Source: Clostridium isatidis (GTDB lineage Bacteria > Bacillota > Clostridia > Clostridiales > Clostridiaceae). From it: 64,000 nucleotides of DNA. The notes beneath the pieces are model-generated. The model saw only the letters and a program-made list of their open reading frames with translations. It did no database searches and had not been told where the DNA came from. The number at the start of each line of letters is the position of its first letter. Within the stretch, counting starts at the first letter, position 1. Location: positions 634,001 to 698,000 of the forward strand of contig NZ_CP016786.1 in NCBI RefSeq assembly GCF_002285495.1. The letters run 5' to 3'. A program made the position numbers and the translations under genes. Below are positions 46,500 to 55,843 of this stretch, in pieces.

Positions 46500-47606
46500 G
46501 TGAATAAAATAAATAAGTTATTTAAACTAGGTATAACCTTAGCAATATTAGCTGTTGGAATTGTTTTAATAACTAAAACTAGAACCTTTGGAAAAATAAC
46601 AGTTGAGAGTTGGGAGAATATTTATAACGAAAATAATATTAAATTCTATTATTCAGAAGAAAACAATGAAAAAATTAAAGCTTTAAGTAACTTATATTCT
46701 ATTAGTGAAGAAGCAAAAAAGATAGATGATAAGTTAGAGAGAGCTATAGAAGTTTCAAAATTACTTAAATCTATTATTAGTTATGATGTTGCTGAGGATG
46801 CAAAAGGTATTAATGGTTTTGATATTTTAAGAGATAAAATAGGTTATTCAACAGCTTCTGCACGAGATGTAGCAATTATATATAGAGATTTTTTGCAAAG
46901 TGTAGGTTTAAAAGCTAGAGTAGGTGAGTTTAGAAGAACAAATGCTTCAAAAATTAAGCAAAAATCATATTTTGTAGTAGAATTCTGGAGTGAAAAATAT
47001 AGTAAATGGATAATGATAGACTTTATCAATGATGGCTATTTTGATAATCAAGGATTTCCTTGCAGTGCAATAGAAGTTCTAGAAGGAAATATTAATGCAT
47101 TAAATTATACAGGAAAAAAAGATATTAAAAAATTTAATTGGAGAGATAAAAATATTAATATTTCAGATGTTCTCTATACTTATACAATTGCAATAGATAA
47201 TACTACTGATATGAAACAAAGTAATACATATATAACTTATATAAAAGATGTAAAAGATATAGTAATGCAATTTAAAGGAAAGGATATAAAACCTACAATT
47301 TATACACAAAATAAGGAGTTAATAAATAAAAATCCACTAGATAAAACAATAGATAATGATGAAAAAGCTTATTTAGTATTAATGAAAAAGGAAGATAGTA
47401 GTTATAAGGGTAGTGAAAATGAATATATTTTAGGGGCTTTTCAAAATAGCAAAATATTAAAAAATTATTATGTTAAACTAAATAATGGAGAATTTAATAA
47501 AATTAGAGAGTATAATGATATAACTTTAGAAAAAGGATTAAATACTATTGAACTTTCTTTAGATGGAGAAAATACAATTAGTAAAATAGAGTTGAATTAT
47601 AAATAA
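46500..47606 (+). CDS. Transglutaminase-like protein lacking catalytic Cys and His
   Basis: 368 residues from a GTG at 46500, preferred because GGAGGG is 7 nt upstream and the longer frame runs back through a terminator. One membrane span (about 8-25) anchors an extracellular part. A transglutaminase-like core is recognisable: IGYSTASARDVAIIYRDFL, VGLKARVGEF, KSYFVVEFW and KWIMIDF. In active members the positions are G-x-Cys, His-x-W and Asp. Here Cys is Ser and His is Tyr, only the Asp is kept, so it is probably a binding pseudoenzyme. The last 130 residues look beta-rich. Confidence 0.7.
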   Translation: MNKINKLFKLGITLAILAVGIVLITKTRTFGKITVESWENIYNENNIKFYYSEENNEKIKALSNLYSISEEAKKIDDKLERAIEVSKLLKSIISYDVAEDAKGINGFDILRDKIGYSTASARDVAIIYRDFLQSVGLKARVGEFRRTNASKIKQKSYFVVEFWSEKYSKWIMIDFINDGYFDNQGFPCSAIEVLEGNINALNYTGKKDIKKFNWRDKNINISDVLYTYTIAIDNTTDMKQSNTYITYIKDVKDIVMQFKGKDIKPTIYTQNKELINKNPLDKTIDNDEKAYLVLMKKEDSSYKGSENEYILGAFQNSKILKNYYVKLNNGEFNKIREYNDITLEKGLNTIELSLDGENTISKIELNYK

Positions 47607-47634
47607 AAAGGACTGTAAAACAGTCCTTTTTATA
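47605..47634 (+). terminator. Terminator
   Basis: AAAAAGGACTG and CAGTCCTTTTT around TAAAA. Confidence 0.9.
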
Positions 47635-47936
47635 AATTCATAATAAATAAATTTTCTAATTCTAAATTTAGATTATTAATATGTTCGTCTATATTTACTA
47701 AAGGCTGGATTAAATAAGATAGTTTTTTGTTATATTAATCTAAAAGGAAACTAATGAGATAATTTAATAAATTTTTCTTTAAAATTTATCATTTTTATTT
47801 ACTCTATACTATTTAATTGATATTAGGAATAATATAACAATTATTATTTAAAAATCTAGAAGAAATATTCTTTAAATACTAAACATTTTATGGTATTATT
47901 AAATTAAACTGAGTAATAAATTTTTTTTGAAATTAA
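47635..47936. other. Intergenic region before pfkA
   Basis: No supported gene. On the minus strand a 34-codon open stretch (47633-47734) ends in a stop but has no start; it may be a remnant or chance. Confidence 0.4.
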
Positions 47937-47964
47937 TTGACAGAAAATTTGGAATGTATAGTAT
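47937..47964 (+). promoter_or_regulatory. pfkA promoter
   Basis: Consensus TTGACA at 47937-47942, 16-bp spacer, TAGTAT at 47959-47964, about 36 bp before the pfkA start. Confidence 0.6.
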
Positions 47965-48000
47965 ATTCCGAAATCATAAAAGTGAGTAGGGGGAATTTAA

Positions 48001-49101
48001 ATGGGAGAAAAAATTAAAAAAATAGCATTACTAACAGGCGGAGGAGATTGTCCTGGATTAAACGCAGTTATTAGAGCCGTAACAAGAGCAGCGATATTAA
48101 ATCATGGCTGGGAAGTAATAGGTTATAAATTTGGTTACAGAGGGTTATACAATAATGATTTTGTCCCTTTAACTCTTGACAGCGTTGCAGGAATACTTCA
48201 TAGAGGAGGAACTATATTATATAGCTCTAATAAGGATAACCTTTTTGATTATTTGGTAGAAGAAAATGGTAAAATGGTTAAAAAAGATGTGTCTGATGTA
48301 GCTGTTGAAAACCTAAAAAAAGAAGGTGTAGATGTTTTAGTAGTAATAGGAGGAGATGGTACTTTAACTTCTGCAAGAGATTTTGCTAGAAAAGGTGTAA
48401 AGGTTATAGGAGTACCAAAAACTATTGATAATGACTTAGCATCAACAGATGTTACCTTTGGTTTTAATACAGCAATAGATGTAGCAACAGAAGCATTAGA
48501 TAGACTTCATACAACAGCTGAGTCTCATCATAGAATTATGATTTGTGAAGTTATGGGTAGAGGTGCAGGTTGGATTGCTTTAGAATCAGGAATAGCTGGT
48601 TCAGCAGACGTTATATTACTTCCTGAAATACCTTATGATATAAATAAGATAGTAGAAAAAGTTAGAGAAAGAGAAAAGGCAGGAAGAAAGTTTAGTATAA
48701 TTGTTGTAGCTGAAGGAGCAAAATCAAAAGATGGAGAAGTTGTAATTGCAAAAATAGTTAAAGACAGTCCAGATCCAATTAGACTTGGAGGTATTGGTAA
48801 TAAATTAGCTGATGACCTAGAAAAATTAATGCCTGATAAAGAAATTAGATGTACTGTTTTAGGTCATATTCAAAGAGGTGGAAATACTTCTACTTTTGAT
48901 AGAATTCTTTCTACAAGATATGGTGTTGCAGCAGTTGAACTAATAAATGAAGAAAAATTCGGACATATGGTATGCTTAAAAGGCGGAGAAATGTCGAGTG
49001 ACACATTAGAAAATGTAATAGGACAAAAGTCAAAACTTGTTGATCCAAATGGAGATTTAGTTAAGGTTGCTAGAAAGATAGGAATTTCATTTGCAGATTA
49101 G
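48001..49101 (+). CDS. pfkA: 6-phosphofructokinase
   Basis: Commits fructose 6-phosphate to glycolysis. 366 residues, longer than the 320-residue E. coli type. Motifs: LTGGGDCPGLNAVIR, VVIGGDGTLTSA (Gly at the position that favours ATP over PPi) and PKTIDNDL (Lys as found in PPi enzymes). This GGDG plus PKTIDND combination marks the mixed 'group III' class, in which ATP use is likely but PPi use cannot be excluded. AGTAGGGGG ribosome site. dnaE and pyk, which often flank pfkA in Firmicutes, are not here. Confidence 0.95.
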   Translation: MGEKIKKIALLTGGGDCPGLNAVIRAVTRAAILNHGWEVIGYKFGYRGLYNNDFVPLTLDSVAGILHRGGTILYSSNKDNLFDYLVEENGKMVKKDVSDVAVENLKKEGVDVLVVIGGDGTLTSARDFARKGVKVIGVPKTIDNDLASTDVTFGFNTAIDVATEALDRLHTTAESHHRIMICEVMGRGAGWIALESGIAGSADVILLPEIPYDINKIVEKVREREKAGRKFSIIVVAEGAKSKDGEVVIAKIVKDSPDPIRLGGIGNKLADDLEKLMPDKEIRCTVLGHIQRGGNTSTFDRILSTRYGVAAVELINEEKFGHMVCLKGGEMSSDTLENVIGQKSKLVDPNGDLVKVARKIGISFAD

Positions 49102-49110
49102 AGTATAATG

Positions 49111-49142
49111 TAGTGATAGAGATTTCTCTATCACTATTTTTA
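49111..49142 (+). terminator. Terminator of pfkA
   Basis: TAGTGATAGAGA and TCTCTATCACTA arms, then TTTTT. Confidence 0.92.
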
Positions 49143-49245
49143 TGATAATAAAATAACAAGAAAAATAATTGAATGCTTCAAAATTTTCTGAAAATATGAT
49201 ATAATTCTTTTAGACGATAATATGGTAAAAAAGCTGGAGGGTATT

Positions 49246-50025
49246 ATGAAAGAGATAAAGAAATATTTAGAATCAAGAATTGGCACATATGGATTTTTCT
49301 TTGAGGATTTAAGAAGCGGATTTGTTTATGGGTATAATGAAAACGTTAAAATGGTTGCCGCTGGATGTATTAAACTACCAATTGCAGTTTCCCTTATAAA
49401 AGCTGTAGAAGATAAGAAAGTAGATTTTTTAGATAAAATTAAAATAGAAAGAAAAGATAAAGTTTATGGAACAGGTATTATTCATGAATTTAATGAGAGA
49501 GAATATACCATTTTTGAATTATTAGTTGCAATGTTAATTCAAAGTGATAATACTGCAGCAAATAAGATAATAGATATTATTGGTATGGATGAAATTAATA
49601 AAAATATCAAGGAAATGGGAATGGAAAATACAGTTTTAAAGAGAAAAACTGGTGATATAAATAATGAAGACGATGCTTCTGAAAATATAACATCAGCTTT
49701 AGATCTTGCTATTCTTTGGAGACATTTGTATAAGAAAACTTATTTGTCAAAGGAAAATAGTCAGATGTTAATTGATATTTTAAACAGACAGCAAATAAAA
49801 AATAAGTTGGCACTTTATATACCAGATGATTTAAAATATGAAATTTCAAGCAAAACTGGAGATAAAAAAGGTGTTGAAAATGATACTGAACTTGTAACTT
49901 TGTCAAAAGGAACCTTTTCTTTTACTGTACTATCAATGGGAATTCCAAATAGCGTTTATGGTACAGTAACTTTAGCTAAATGTGGAAAAATGATGTGGGA
50001 TGATTTAATGAATAATTGGAATTAA
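49246..50025 (+). CDS. Beta-lactamase-fold protein lacking the serine nucleophile
   Basis: 259 residues from the ATG at 49246 (GGAGGG upstream; the earlier ATG has no ribosome site). It aligns with class A beta-lactamase-like serine hydrolases: S100-D-N102 (QSDNTAANK) and SSKTGDKKG are intact. The S-x-x-K box, which should be 60 residues before the SDN serine, reads G40-C-I-K43 (AAGCIKLP): the serine is Gly (codon GGA) and a Cys follows. No signal peptide, so it is probably cytosolic. It is unlikely to be a normal hydrolase; a binding role or a shifted Cys nucleophile is possible. Confidence 0.8.
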   Translation: MKEIKKYLESRIGTYGFFFEDLRSGFVYGYNENVKMVAAGCIKLPIAVSLIKAVEDKKVDFLDKIKIERKDKVYGTGIIHEFNEREYTIFELLVAMLIQSDNTAANKIIDIIGMDEINKNIKEMGMENTVLKRKTGDINNEDDASENITSALDLAILWRHLYKKTYLSKENSQMLIDILNRQQIKNKLALYIPDDLKYEISSKTGDKKGVENDTELVTLSKGTFSFTVLSMGIPNSVYGTVTLAKCGKMMWDDLMNNWN

Positions 50026-50035
50026 AATATGTGTA

Positions 50036-50066
50036 ATAACTCCTAGATATCTAGGAGTTATTTTTA
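50036..50066. terminator. Terminator
   Basis: AACTCCTAGATATCTAGGAGTT is fully palindromic (arms AACTCCTAGA/TCTAGGAGTT) and followed by ATTTTT. Confidence 0.9.
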
Positions 50067-50139
50067 TATATATTAATATTATAAAGGAAAAGAATTTTTA
50101 ATTTAAACAATAACTTTTACTATAGTTGGTGAATATTAT

Positions 50140-50156
50140 GTATACATATAGTATAC
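50140..50156 (+). promoter_or_regulatory. Palindromic site before the amidase gene
   Basis: GTATAC, 5 bp, GTATAC lies just before the AAAGGAGG ribosome site; it may be an operator or part of the promoter -10. Confidence 0.4.
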
Positions 50157-50172
50157 AAAGGAGGAAAAGTAA

Positions 50173-51207
50173 ATGAAGATTGGAATAGATATGGGGCACT
50201 GTTTAACTGGGTATGATACTTCTGCTAGAGGAGTTTTTGTAGAGAGCGAATATAATAGAATAGTTGGCAAAAAGGTTATACAAAAATTAAAGGAAAAGGG
50301 ACATACAGTGATTAATTGCACAATTGATGGTGGGGTTAGCAGTATGTATGATTCTTTAGCTAGAAGAGTAAAAATTGCTAATGAGAATAATGTAGATATA
50401 TTTTGTTCCATTCATTTCAATGCAGGGGGTGGAGAAGGAACTGAGACTTATTTAGCAAACCCAAGTGCTTTTATAAATCAGGAATATTATAAAAAGAATT
50501 ATGCTATTGCAAAAAGTATTAATGATAAAGTAGCTGCCAGTTGTGGATTTGTTAATAGAGGAGTAAAACATGAAGACTTCTATGTAATATATCATACAAA
50601 AGCTATAGCTGTTCTGGTAGAAGTTTGTTTTTGTGATTCAAAGAGTGATTTTGCTAAGTTAGATACAGATAAAGTTGCTATTGCTATTTGTGAAGGGTTA
50701 ACTGGAGAAGACTACAGTGTAAAGATACCTAAAGTAGAAACAACAGACAATCTATATAGAGTTAGAAAGAGCTGGAGCGATGTAAAATCACAAATAGGGG
50801 CTTATAGAATATTAGAAAATGCTAAAAAAGAATGTGATAGCAGGAGTGGCTATTCAGTATTTGATAAGAATGGTGTTAAGGTATATCCTATTGCAAAGGC
50901 TGAAAATCCTAAAAATGAAACTATTCCAAATAGTAGTAACTCAAAGGAAAAGATAATAAAAGAATATTCAGAAAAGGGATTATTTACTTGTACTGTAGAT
51001 GCAATAAATTTTAGAAATAAACCATATGTAGGTAGCGATAATCCAATACAAGGTCAATATTATAGAGGCGAGCAGGTATATTATGATTATGTAGTAATAA
51101 CTGATAAGTATGTTTGGATAAGTTGGATAAGCGCAATTACTGGTGTTCGTAGATATATGCCAATTACAGATAGAATAAAAAATGAGAAATGGGGATATGT
51201 TGTATAA
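50173..51207 (+). CDS. N-acetylmuramoyl-L-alanine amidase, endolysin-like
   Basis: 344 residues, no signal peptide. Residues 1-175 are an Amidase_3 zinc domain: H9 (IDMGHCL), Glu about 24-26 (VESEYNR), H81 (CSIHFNAGGGEG) and the late catalytic Glu (VLVEVCFCDS). A SPOR-like segment follows (about 196-245, LYRVRKSWSDVKSQIGAY). A C-terminal SH3-like wall-binding domain ends the protein (about 265-344). This layout is common in clostridial phage lysins and their chromosomal relatives. It cleaves the MurNAc-L-Ala bond. No phage genes are adjacent; export would need a holin or cell lysis. Confidence 0.92.
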   Translation: MKIGIDMGHCLTGYDTSARGVFVESEYNRIVGKKVIQKLKEKGHTVINCTIDGGVSSMYDSLARRVKIANENNVDIFCSIHFNAGGGEGTETYLANPSAFINQEYYKKNYAIAKSINDKVAASCGFVNRGVKHEDFYVIYHTKAIAVLVEVCFCDSKSDFAKLDTDKVAIAICEGLTGEDYSVKIPKVETTDNLYRVRKSWSDVKSQIGAYRILENAKKECDSRSGYSVFDKNGVKVYPIAKAENPKNETIPNSSNSKEKIIKEYSEKGLFTCTVDAINFRNKPYVGSDNPIQGQYYRGEQVYYDYVVITDKYVWISWISAITGVRRYMPITDRIKNEKWGYVV

Positions 51208-51221
51208 AAATTAAAATTATT

Positions 51222-51252
51222 AGGGGCATAAAAGCAAGCCCCTTTATTTTTA
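51222..51252 (+). terminator. Terminator
   Basis: AGGGGC and GCCCCT arms followed by T-rich sequence. Confidence 0.85.
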
Positions 51253-51385
51253 TAGAAATTAAATATGTATAATGTATAAAAAATAATTTGAAACTTTATA
51301 ATATTATAAAAATGATGTAATATATATGTATATATTGTTTGCTTTTAAGAGTTTATAACAACTTATTTAGGTTGAGGAGGATACA

Positions 51386-52240
51386 ATGAAATATAAAAGT
51401 GGGAAAGTAATTTCTATTATAGTTATTGTATTTTTATTAGTAGCTATAGGAATTTTAATTAGAAATATATTAAATAAAGAAAATAAGGAAATAACTGTTG
51501 CAGAGGATTTTATTGAAGAATTATATGATAAAGATATTATTAGTAGTTATAAAAATAAAAAAGATACTTCTCAAGATATTTCTTTAAATAAACTTGCAAG
51601 TGAGAATTCACAAATTAAATATTCAGTAATCGTGGGGAACTTTGGTGTAGATATAGATGAGAATTATGAAGTTTTAGGATTTTCTAATAAAAATATAAGA
51701 GTGCTTGGTAGTGAGGATATTATTTCAGAGGAAGATGCCAAAAAACTTGCCAATGGTTATGTTAGTGAAATAACAAAGGACAATTTTATTTTTAAAGAAG
51801 TTAGGAATACTGAAGAAAAGTCTCCCTACTATACAGTAGTGTTTTATGAATGTAAAGATAGTTATCCAATATTCAATCAAGAAATAATTGCATTGATTGA
51901 TAAAGTATCAGGAAAACTCGAGGGATATTCAAATTATTCAATTGCTAATAAAGAAATCATAAACAAAATTGATATTAAGGAAGAGAAAGCAAAAGAAATA
52001 GCAGTTAATCATTTTAGAAAACTAAATATAGATGTTCACAAAATAAATAATATATTTCTATCTTATATAGAAAATGATAATAATGAACTTGTATTATCTT
52101 ATGTTTTTAACGTAACTGGCAATAAAAATGATATAGTTAATAGCAATACTCAAGATAATGGAGAAAAGTTAGAAAAATCATTTACAGTATTTGTGAGAGC
52201 AGACACGGGTGAAATAATAAATTTAAATTTAGAAACATAA
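51386..52240 (+). CDS. Membrane-anchored PepSY/YcdB-like protein
   Basis: 284 residues. One N-terminal span (about 8-26), then an extracellular alpha/beta region with two PepSY-like units: EEDAKKLANGYVSEI ... YYTVVFYE ... IIALIDKVSGKLEGYS, then EEKAKEIAVNHFRKL ... VFVRADTGEIINLN. PepSY domains are thought to inhibit or chaperone secreted peptidases. GAGGAGG ribosome site. The convergent neighbour is the class A PBP, from which a terminator separates it. Confidence 0.7.
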   Translation: MKYKSGKVISIIVIVFLLVAIGILIRNILNKENKEITVAEDFIEELYDKDIISSYKNKKDTSQDISLNKLASENSQIKYSVIVGNFGVDIDENYEVLGFSNKNIRVLGSEDIISEEDAKKLANGYVSEITKDNFIFKEVRNTEEKSPYYTVVFYECKDSYPIFNQEIIALIDKVSGKLEGYSNYSIANKEIINKIDIKEEKAKEIAVNHFRKLNIDVHKINNIFLSYIENDNNELVLSYVFNVTGNKNDIVNSNTQDNGEKLEKSFTVFVRADTGEIINLNLET

Positions 52241-52254
52241 AAAGGAGATTATAT

Positions 52255-52297
52255 TAAAAAAGGCTGTTGTATTGTATAAATATAACAGCCTTTTTTA
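52255..52297. terminator. Bidirectional terminator
   Basis: AAAAAAGGCTGTT and AACAGCCTTTTTT arms between convergent genes. Confidence 0.88.
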
Positions 52298-52304
52298 AAT
52301 CATA

Positions 52305-54956
52305 TTAGTTATTATTTTCTGAGTTATTATTGTTATTATTGTTGTTATTATTAGGATCTAAATCTGAGTTTGTAGGTAACTCTTCTTTATCTTCTAATTC
52401 AATAGTAATAGTATCTCCTTTTTTGGCAGTATTACTAGATAAAGATTTTATTATTCTTGTTTTAGCATCAGGATTTGATATTTTAACCTGAACCTCTTTT
52501 TCATTAAGCTTTGCTATGGCATCATCTACATTTCCGCCAACAGAGATTCCTAAATCAGATAATTTGAATTCTCCTTTTATTTGATCTATAATTTCACCTA
52601 TTACTGATTTTGTGTCATCTTTTTCAGTTGGAACAATATATTTGTCATCGTCAGATAATCTTGATGAAAATTCTTTTTTAATAAATACTCGCTTTTCAAT
52701 TAAATTCTTAGGAGTTTTATCAGTTGCCAGTTTATTATTATTTTTATTAACTTCAACTTCTACATGGGCATCACAGCTTCCAGAAGGCTCTGTACCTGAA
52801 ACAAATAATTCTGTACGAACTCTTGAACCTCTTTGATCACGGGCACAAAGATCAGTTGCTCTTTTACCAGAGTCTAAACAAACTGATACACTTGTTACTC
52901 CACCAGGATTTCCATCAAATTCTTTATATTCTAAGCCTTCATGAATAGGTGCCATTATCTTACCCCAAAGATTAGCAGCAGAAGAACTATAACTGCTACC
53001 TCCTACTATGTCATGATTGTCATAACCAATCCATACCGATGCAGAATAATAAGGTGTTAGCCCTGCAAATAAGAAATCAGTGCTAAAATTAGTTGTACCA
53101 GTTTTACCGATAACTGGCATATTATATAATTTTGCTGAACCAGCATCGAAAGTTAAAGGTCCTTTTAATAAATCACGCATAATAAATGCTGTTTGTGGTG
53201 TAAATACTTGAGTTACCTTAGGTTCTTTATTTAGTATTACTTTTCCTGTAGCATCTTCAACTTTTGTATACAACATAGGCTCTGTATATAATCCATTATT
53301 ACCAAAAGTTCCAAAGGCAGAAGCTAAAATATAAGTATTACCACCATCTGGATCTGCTGGATCTGATGTAAATTCACCTAAAGCAGCAACTGATAATGTT
53401 TTAGATGCCTCGGAATAAATAAGTCCAAGTTTTTCGCCATAAGATATACCAGTCTCTACACCTAATTTATCTTCAACAATGATTGTTGTAATATTTTTTG
53501 ATAAAGCAATTGATTCTCTTGCCGTAATTATTCCATCAGATTTAAAATTCCAGTTATTTGGATTCCAACCTGGATATTTACTTTGTATTGATGAAGGTAG
53601 GCCAGCATCATCTAATGGTGTTGCAGCAGTGATTGTTTTTGTGTCAATAGCTGGACCATAAACAGTAAGTGGTTTTGTAACAGAACCGATTGATCTTAGA
53701 ACATCATAAGCTCTATTGGTAGATCTTGCAGGTTGTTCACCTCTTCCGCCTACCATTGCTTTTACTTGTCCAGTTCTATAATCAAATATTGTTGCTGAGG
53801 CTTGAAGTTTTGGAGTTCCATTGTCATCATAAACCTCAGGATTTGCGTAAGCATCTATATAATTAAAGTTATCCCTATTATCTAATACTGCTTGTGTACT
53901 ATCCTGCATTTTTCTATTCATAGTGGTATAAATTCTTAGACCACCATTTGAGAAAAGATTATCAACTTGCTCTTCAGTATATTTATATGTTTCCATTAAA
54001 TCTTTTTTTACTTGGTCTAATGCTGGATAAACAAACCATTCGTAATTAATTTTATAATTTACACTTTTTTGAGAAAAGGCAAAGGAGTTTTTATCTACAA
54101 AATCATATGCTTCATTATATTGATCTGTAGTTATATATCCTAAATCTCTCATTTTCATTAGAACGGTTTTTGTTCTATCTAAGTAAATAGTTGGATCTTC
54201 AATATTTTCTGGGTCATAGGGACTATAAGCACTAGGAGCTTGTGTTAATCCAGCAATAAATGCAGCCTCAGGTAAAGTTAAGTCAATAGCGTTTTTATCA
54301 AAGTAATATTCAGCAGCAGCTTCAACACCATAAATTTTCCCACCAAGAGGAATTGTGTTTAGATAAGCCTTCAAAATATCGTTCTTTGAAAGTTTACTTT
54401 CAAGAGTTAAGGCAAGATAAATTTCTCGTACTTTTCTTTCTATTTTAACTTCGTTTGTTAAAAGAGTATTTTTTATTAATTGTTGGGTCATTGTAGATCC
54501 ACCTTGAATATATCCATCCCCTGTTACTACAGTTAAGGCAGATCTTATAGCAGACACAATAGTTCTTTTAAAATCTACTCCATTATGCTGATAGAAACGT
54601 TCATCCTCAATTGCAACATAAGCATCCTTTAAATGCTGAGGCATTTCATCAATATCTATGATTTCTCTTATTTGTTCAGTAGGTATTTTATCTATAAAAT
54701 TTCCTTCATCATCATATAAGGCTGATGGTTCGCTTAAACTTAATACAGAATTAACATCTAATTCAGGAGTGCTTTTAATAACTGCAAATATATATCCGGA
54801 AAGAACTACTACACATAATAGTGTGAATATTAATATTCCTAAAAAAGTACTTTTTATTATCTTTTTATATCTAGGTTTAGATGATTTATTCTTTTTATTA
54901 TTTTTTATATCTTTAGCTTGGCTTTTTTCATTATTTGAAGTTTCTTTGTTAGCCAT
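52305..54956 (-). CDS. Class A penicillin-binding protein (PBP1A type)
   Basis: Bifunctional peptidoglycan synthase of 883 residues. Basic cytoplasmic start, one span (about 33-55), then a glycosyltransferase domain (EDERFYQHNGVD with catalytic Glu; GGSTMTQQLIKN; RKVREIYLALTLE). The transpeptidase domain has SVTK (S-x-x-K), SKN and GKTGTTNFSTD. A PASTA-like region (about 800-865) and a poly-Asn tail end the protein. The ATG has GGGAGGAA upstream. Single gene, divergent from yunB. Confidence 0.95.
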   Translation of the reverse strand: MANKETSNNEKSQAKDIKNNKKNKSSKPRYKKIIKSTFLGILIFTLLCVVVLSGYIFAVIKSTPELDVNSVLSLSEPSALYDDEGNFIDKIPTEQIREIIDIDEMPQHLKDAYVAIEDERFYQHNGVDFKRTIVSAIRSALTVVTGDGYIQGGSTMTQQLIKNTLLTNEVKIERKVREIYLALTLESKLSKNDILKAYLNTIPLGGKIYGVEAAAEYYFDKNAIDLTLPEAAFIAGLTQAPSAYSPYDPENIEDPTIYLDRTKTVLMKMRDLGYITTDQYNEAYDFVDKNSFAFSQKSVNYKINYEWFVYPALDQVKKDLMETYKYTEEQVDNLFSNGGLRIYTTMNRKMQDSTQAVLDNRDNFNYIDAYANPEVYDDNGTPKLQASATIFDYRTGQVKAMVGGRGEQPARSTNRAYDVLRSIGSVTKPLTVYGPAIDTKTITAATPLDDAGLPSSIQSKYPGWNPNNWNFKSDGIITARESIALSKNITTIIVEDKLGVETGISYGEKLGLIYSEASKTLSVAALGEFTSDPADPDGGNTYILASAFGTFGNNGLYTEPMLYTKVEDATGKVILNKEPKVTQVFTPQTAFIMRDLLKGPLTFDAGSAKLYNMPVIGKTGTTNFSTDFLFAGLTPYYSASVWIGYDNHDIVGGSSYSSSAANLWGKIMAPIHEGLEYKEFDGNPGGVTSVSVCLDSGKRATDLCARDQRGSRVRTELFVSGTEPSGSCDAHVEVEVNKNNNKLATDKTPKNLIEKRVFIKKEFSSRLSDDDKYIVPTEKDDTKSVIGEIIDQIKGEFKLSDLGISVGGNVDDAIAKLNEKEVQVKISNPDAKTRIIKSLSSNTAKKGDTITIELEDKEELPTNSDLDPNNNNNNNNNNSENNN

Positions 54957-55062
54957 TTTTTCCTCCCTTATTAATTTAATTTATTTATTGGTGTAAAATA
55001 AATAATATAGCATATTATAGCATAATTATATAAAGAATAAAATAATAACTCTGAAGGTGTTT

Positions 55063-55716
55063 ATGAAGTATTATAGAAAACCGCATAGAATTCCTTTTAA
55101 AGTCAAAAATATTAAATTTATAATAATTATTATTTCCTTATGTATAATAATTAATTCCATAATTTCCTTTTTTCATAATAATATTTCTCCAGCTGTAATT
55201 AAAATAGCTGAAGATAAGTTGAAGAATGAAGCCACTAATATAGTATATGAGAATGCACTAGATATATATTCAAAGGAATTTGATTATTCTGATATTATGT
55301 CAATTGAAAAAGATAGCGAAGGCAATATTACTTTGTTAAGAGCAGATACAGTTAAATTAAATTATTTATCTTCAAAATTAATTTTAACAATAAACAATAG
55401 AATAACTGAACTTGAAAATTTAGGAATAGAAGTTCCTTTAGGTTATATGACAAAAAACTTAGCTATTCATAAATTAGGACCTAAGGTAAATATAGATTTA
55501 GAACAGATAGGTAATATAAATACTAAATATGAATCGATTTTTGAAAGTGCAGGGATAAATCAAACAAGGCATAAAATTTATTTAAATGTAAGTATGAAGA
55601 TGAGAGTGGTTATTCCTTTAAATAGTAAAGAAGTTGAAATAAGCTGTCAGATACCAATATCAGAAACCATAGTTGTAGGTAAAATTCCAAATACTGCGAT
55701 AGAATTTAGTAAATAA
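55063..55716 (+). CDS. yunB: Sporulation protein YunB
   Basis: 217 residues. A basic start and one N-terminal span (about 18-38), then a domain typical of YunB: ENLGIEVPLGYMTKNLAIHKLGPKV in part, and GINQTRHKIYLNV, where conserved residues cluster. In Bacillus subtilis yunB belongs to the SigmaE regulon and is needed for efficient sporulation; the biochemical role is unknown. AAGGTG lies just before the ATG at 55063. Confidence 0.88.
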   Translation: MKYYRKPHRIPFKVKNIKFIIIIISLCIIINSIISFFHNNISPAVIKIAEDKLKNEATNIVYENALDIYSKEFDYSDIMSIEKDSEGNITLLRADTVKLNYLSSKLILTINNRITELENLGIEVPLGYMTKNLAIHKLGPKVNIDLEQIGNINTKYESIFESAGINQTRHKIYLNVSMKMRVVIPLNSKEVEISCQIPISETIVVGKIPNTAIEFSK

Positions 55717-55769
55717 CTAATTAATACACAATTAAAGAAATAATACAGATTTCTAAATTATAAAAAATA

Positions 55770-55806
55770 AAAAACTGCAGCTTCAGTAAATATCTGCAGT
55801 TTTTTA
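55770..55806. terminator. Terminator
   Basis: AAAAACTGCAG and CTGCAGTTTTTT arms between convergent yunB and hpt. Confidence 0.88.
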
Positions 55807-55840
55807 TTTTGAATTATGTATTTTACATTTTAAATTATTG
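55806..55840. repeat. Short AT-rich intergenic repeat
   Basis: GAATTATGTATTTTACATTT and the following TTAAATT resemble the tail of the repeat at 14680-14702. Confidence 0.35.
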
Positions 55841-55843
55841 TAT

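Noticed and set aside
47633..47734. 34-codon open stretch on the minus strand before pfkA, coding-like composition
   Set aside because: No start codon, no ribosome site, upstream stop close by; could be chance in AT-rich DNA.
52612..52836. Open frames opposite the PBP gene (also at 53479 and 54658)
   Set aside because: Antisense shadows of a clear conserved protein; no independent support.
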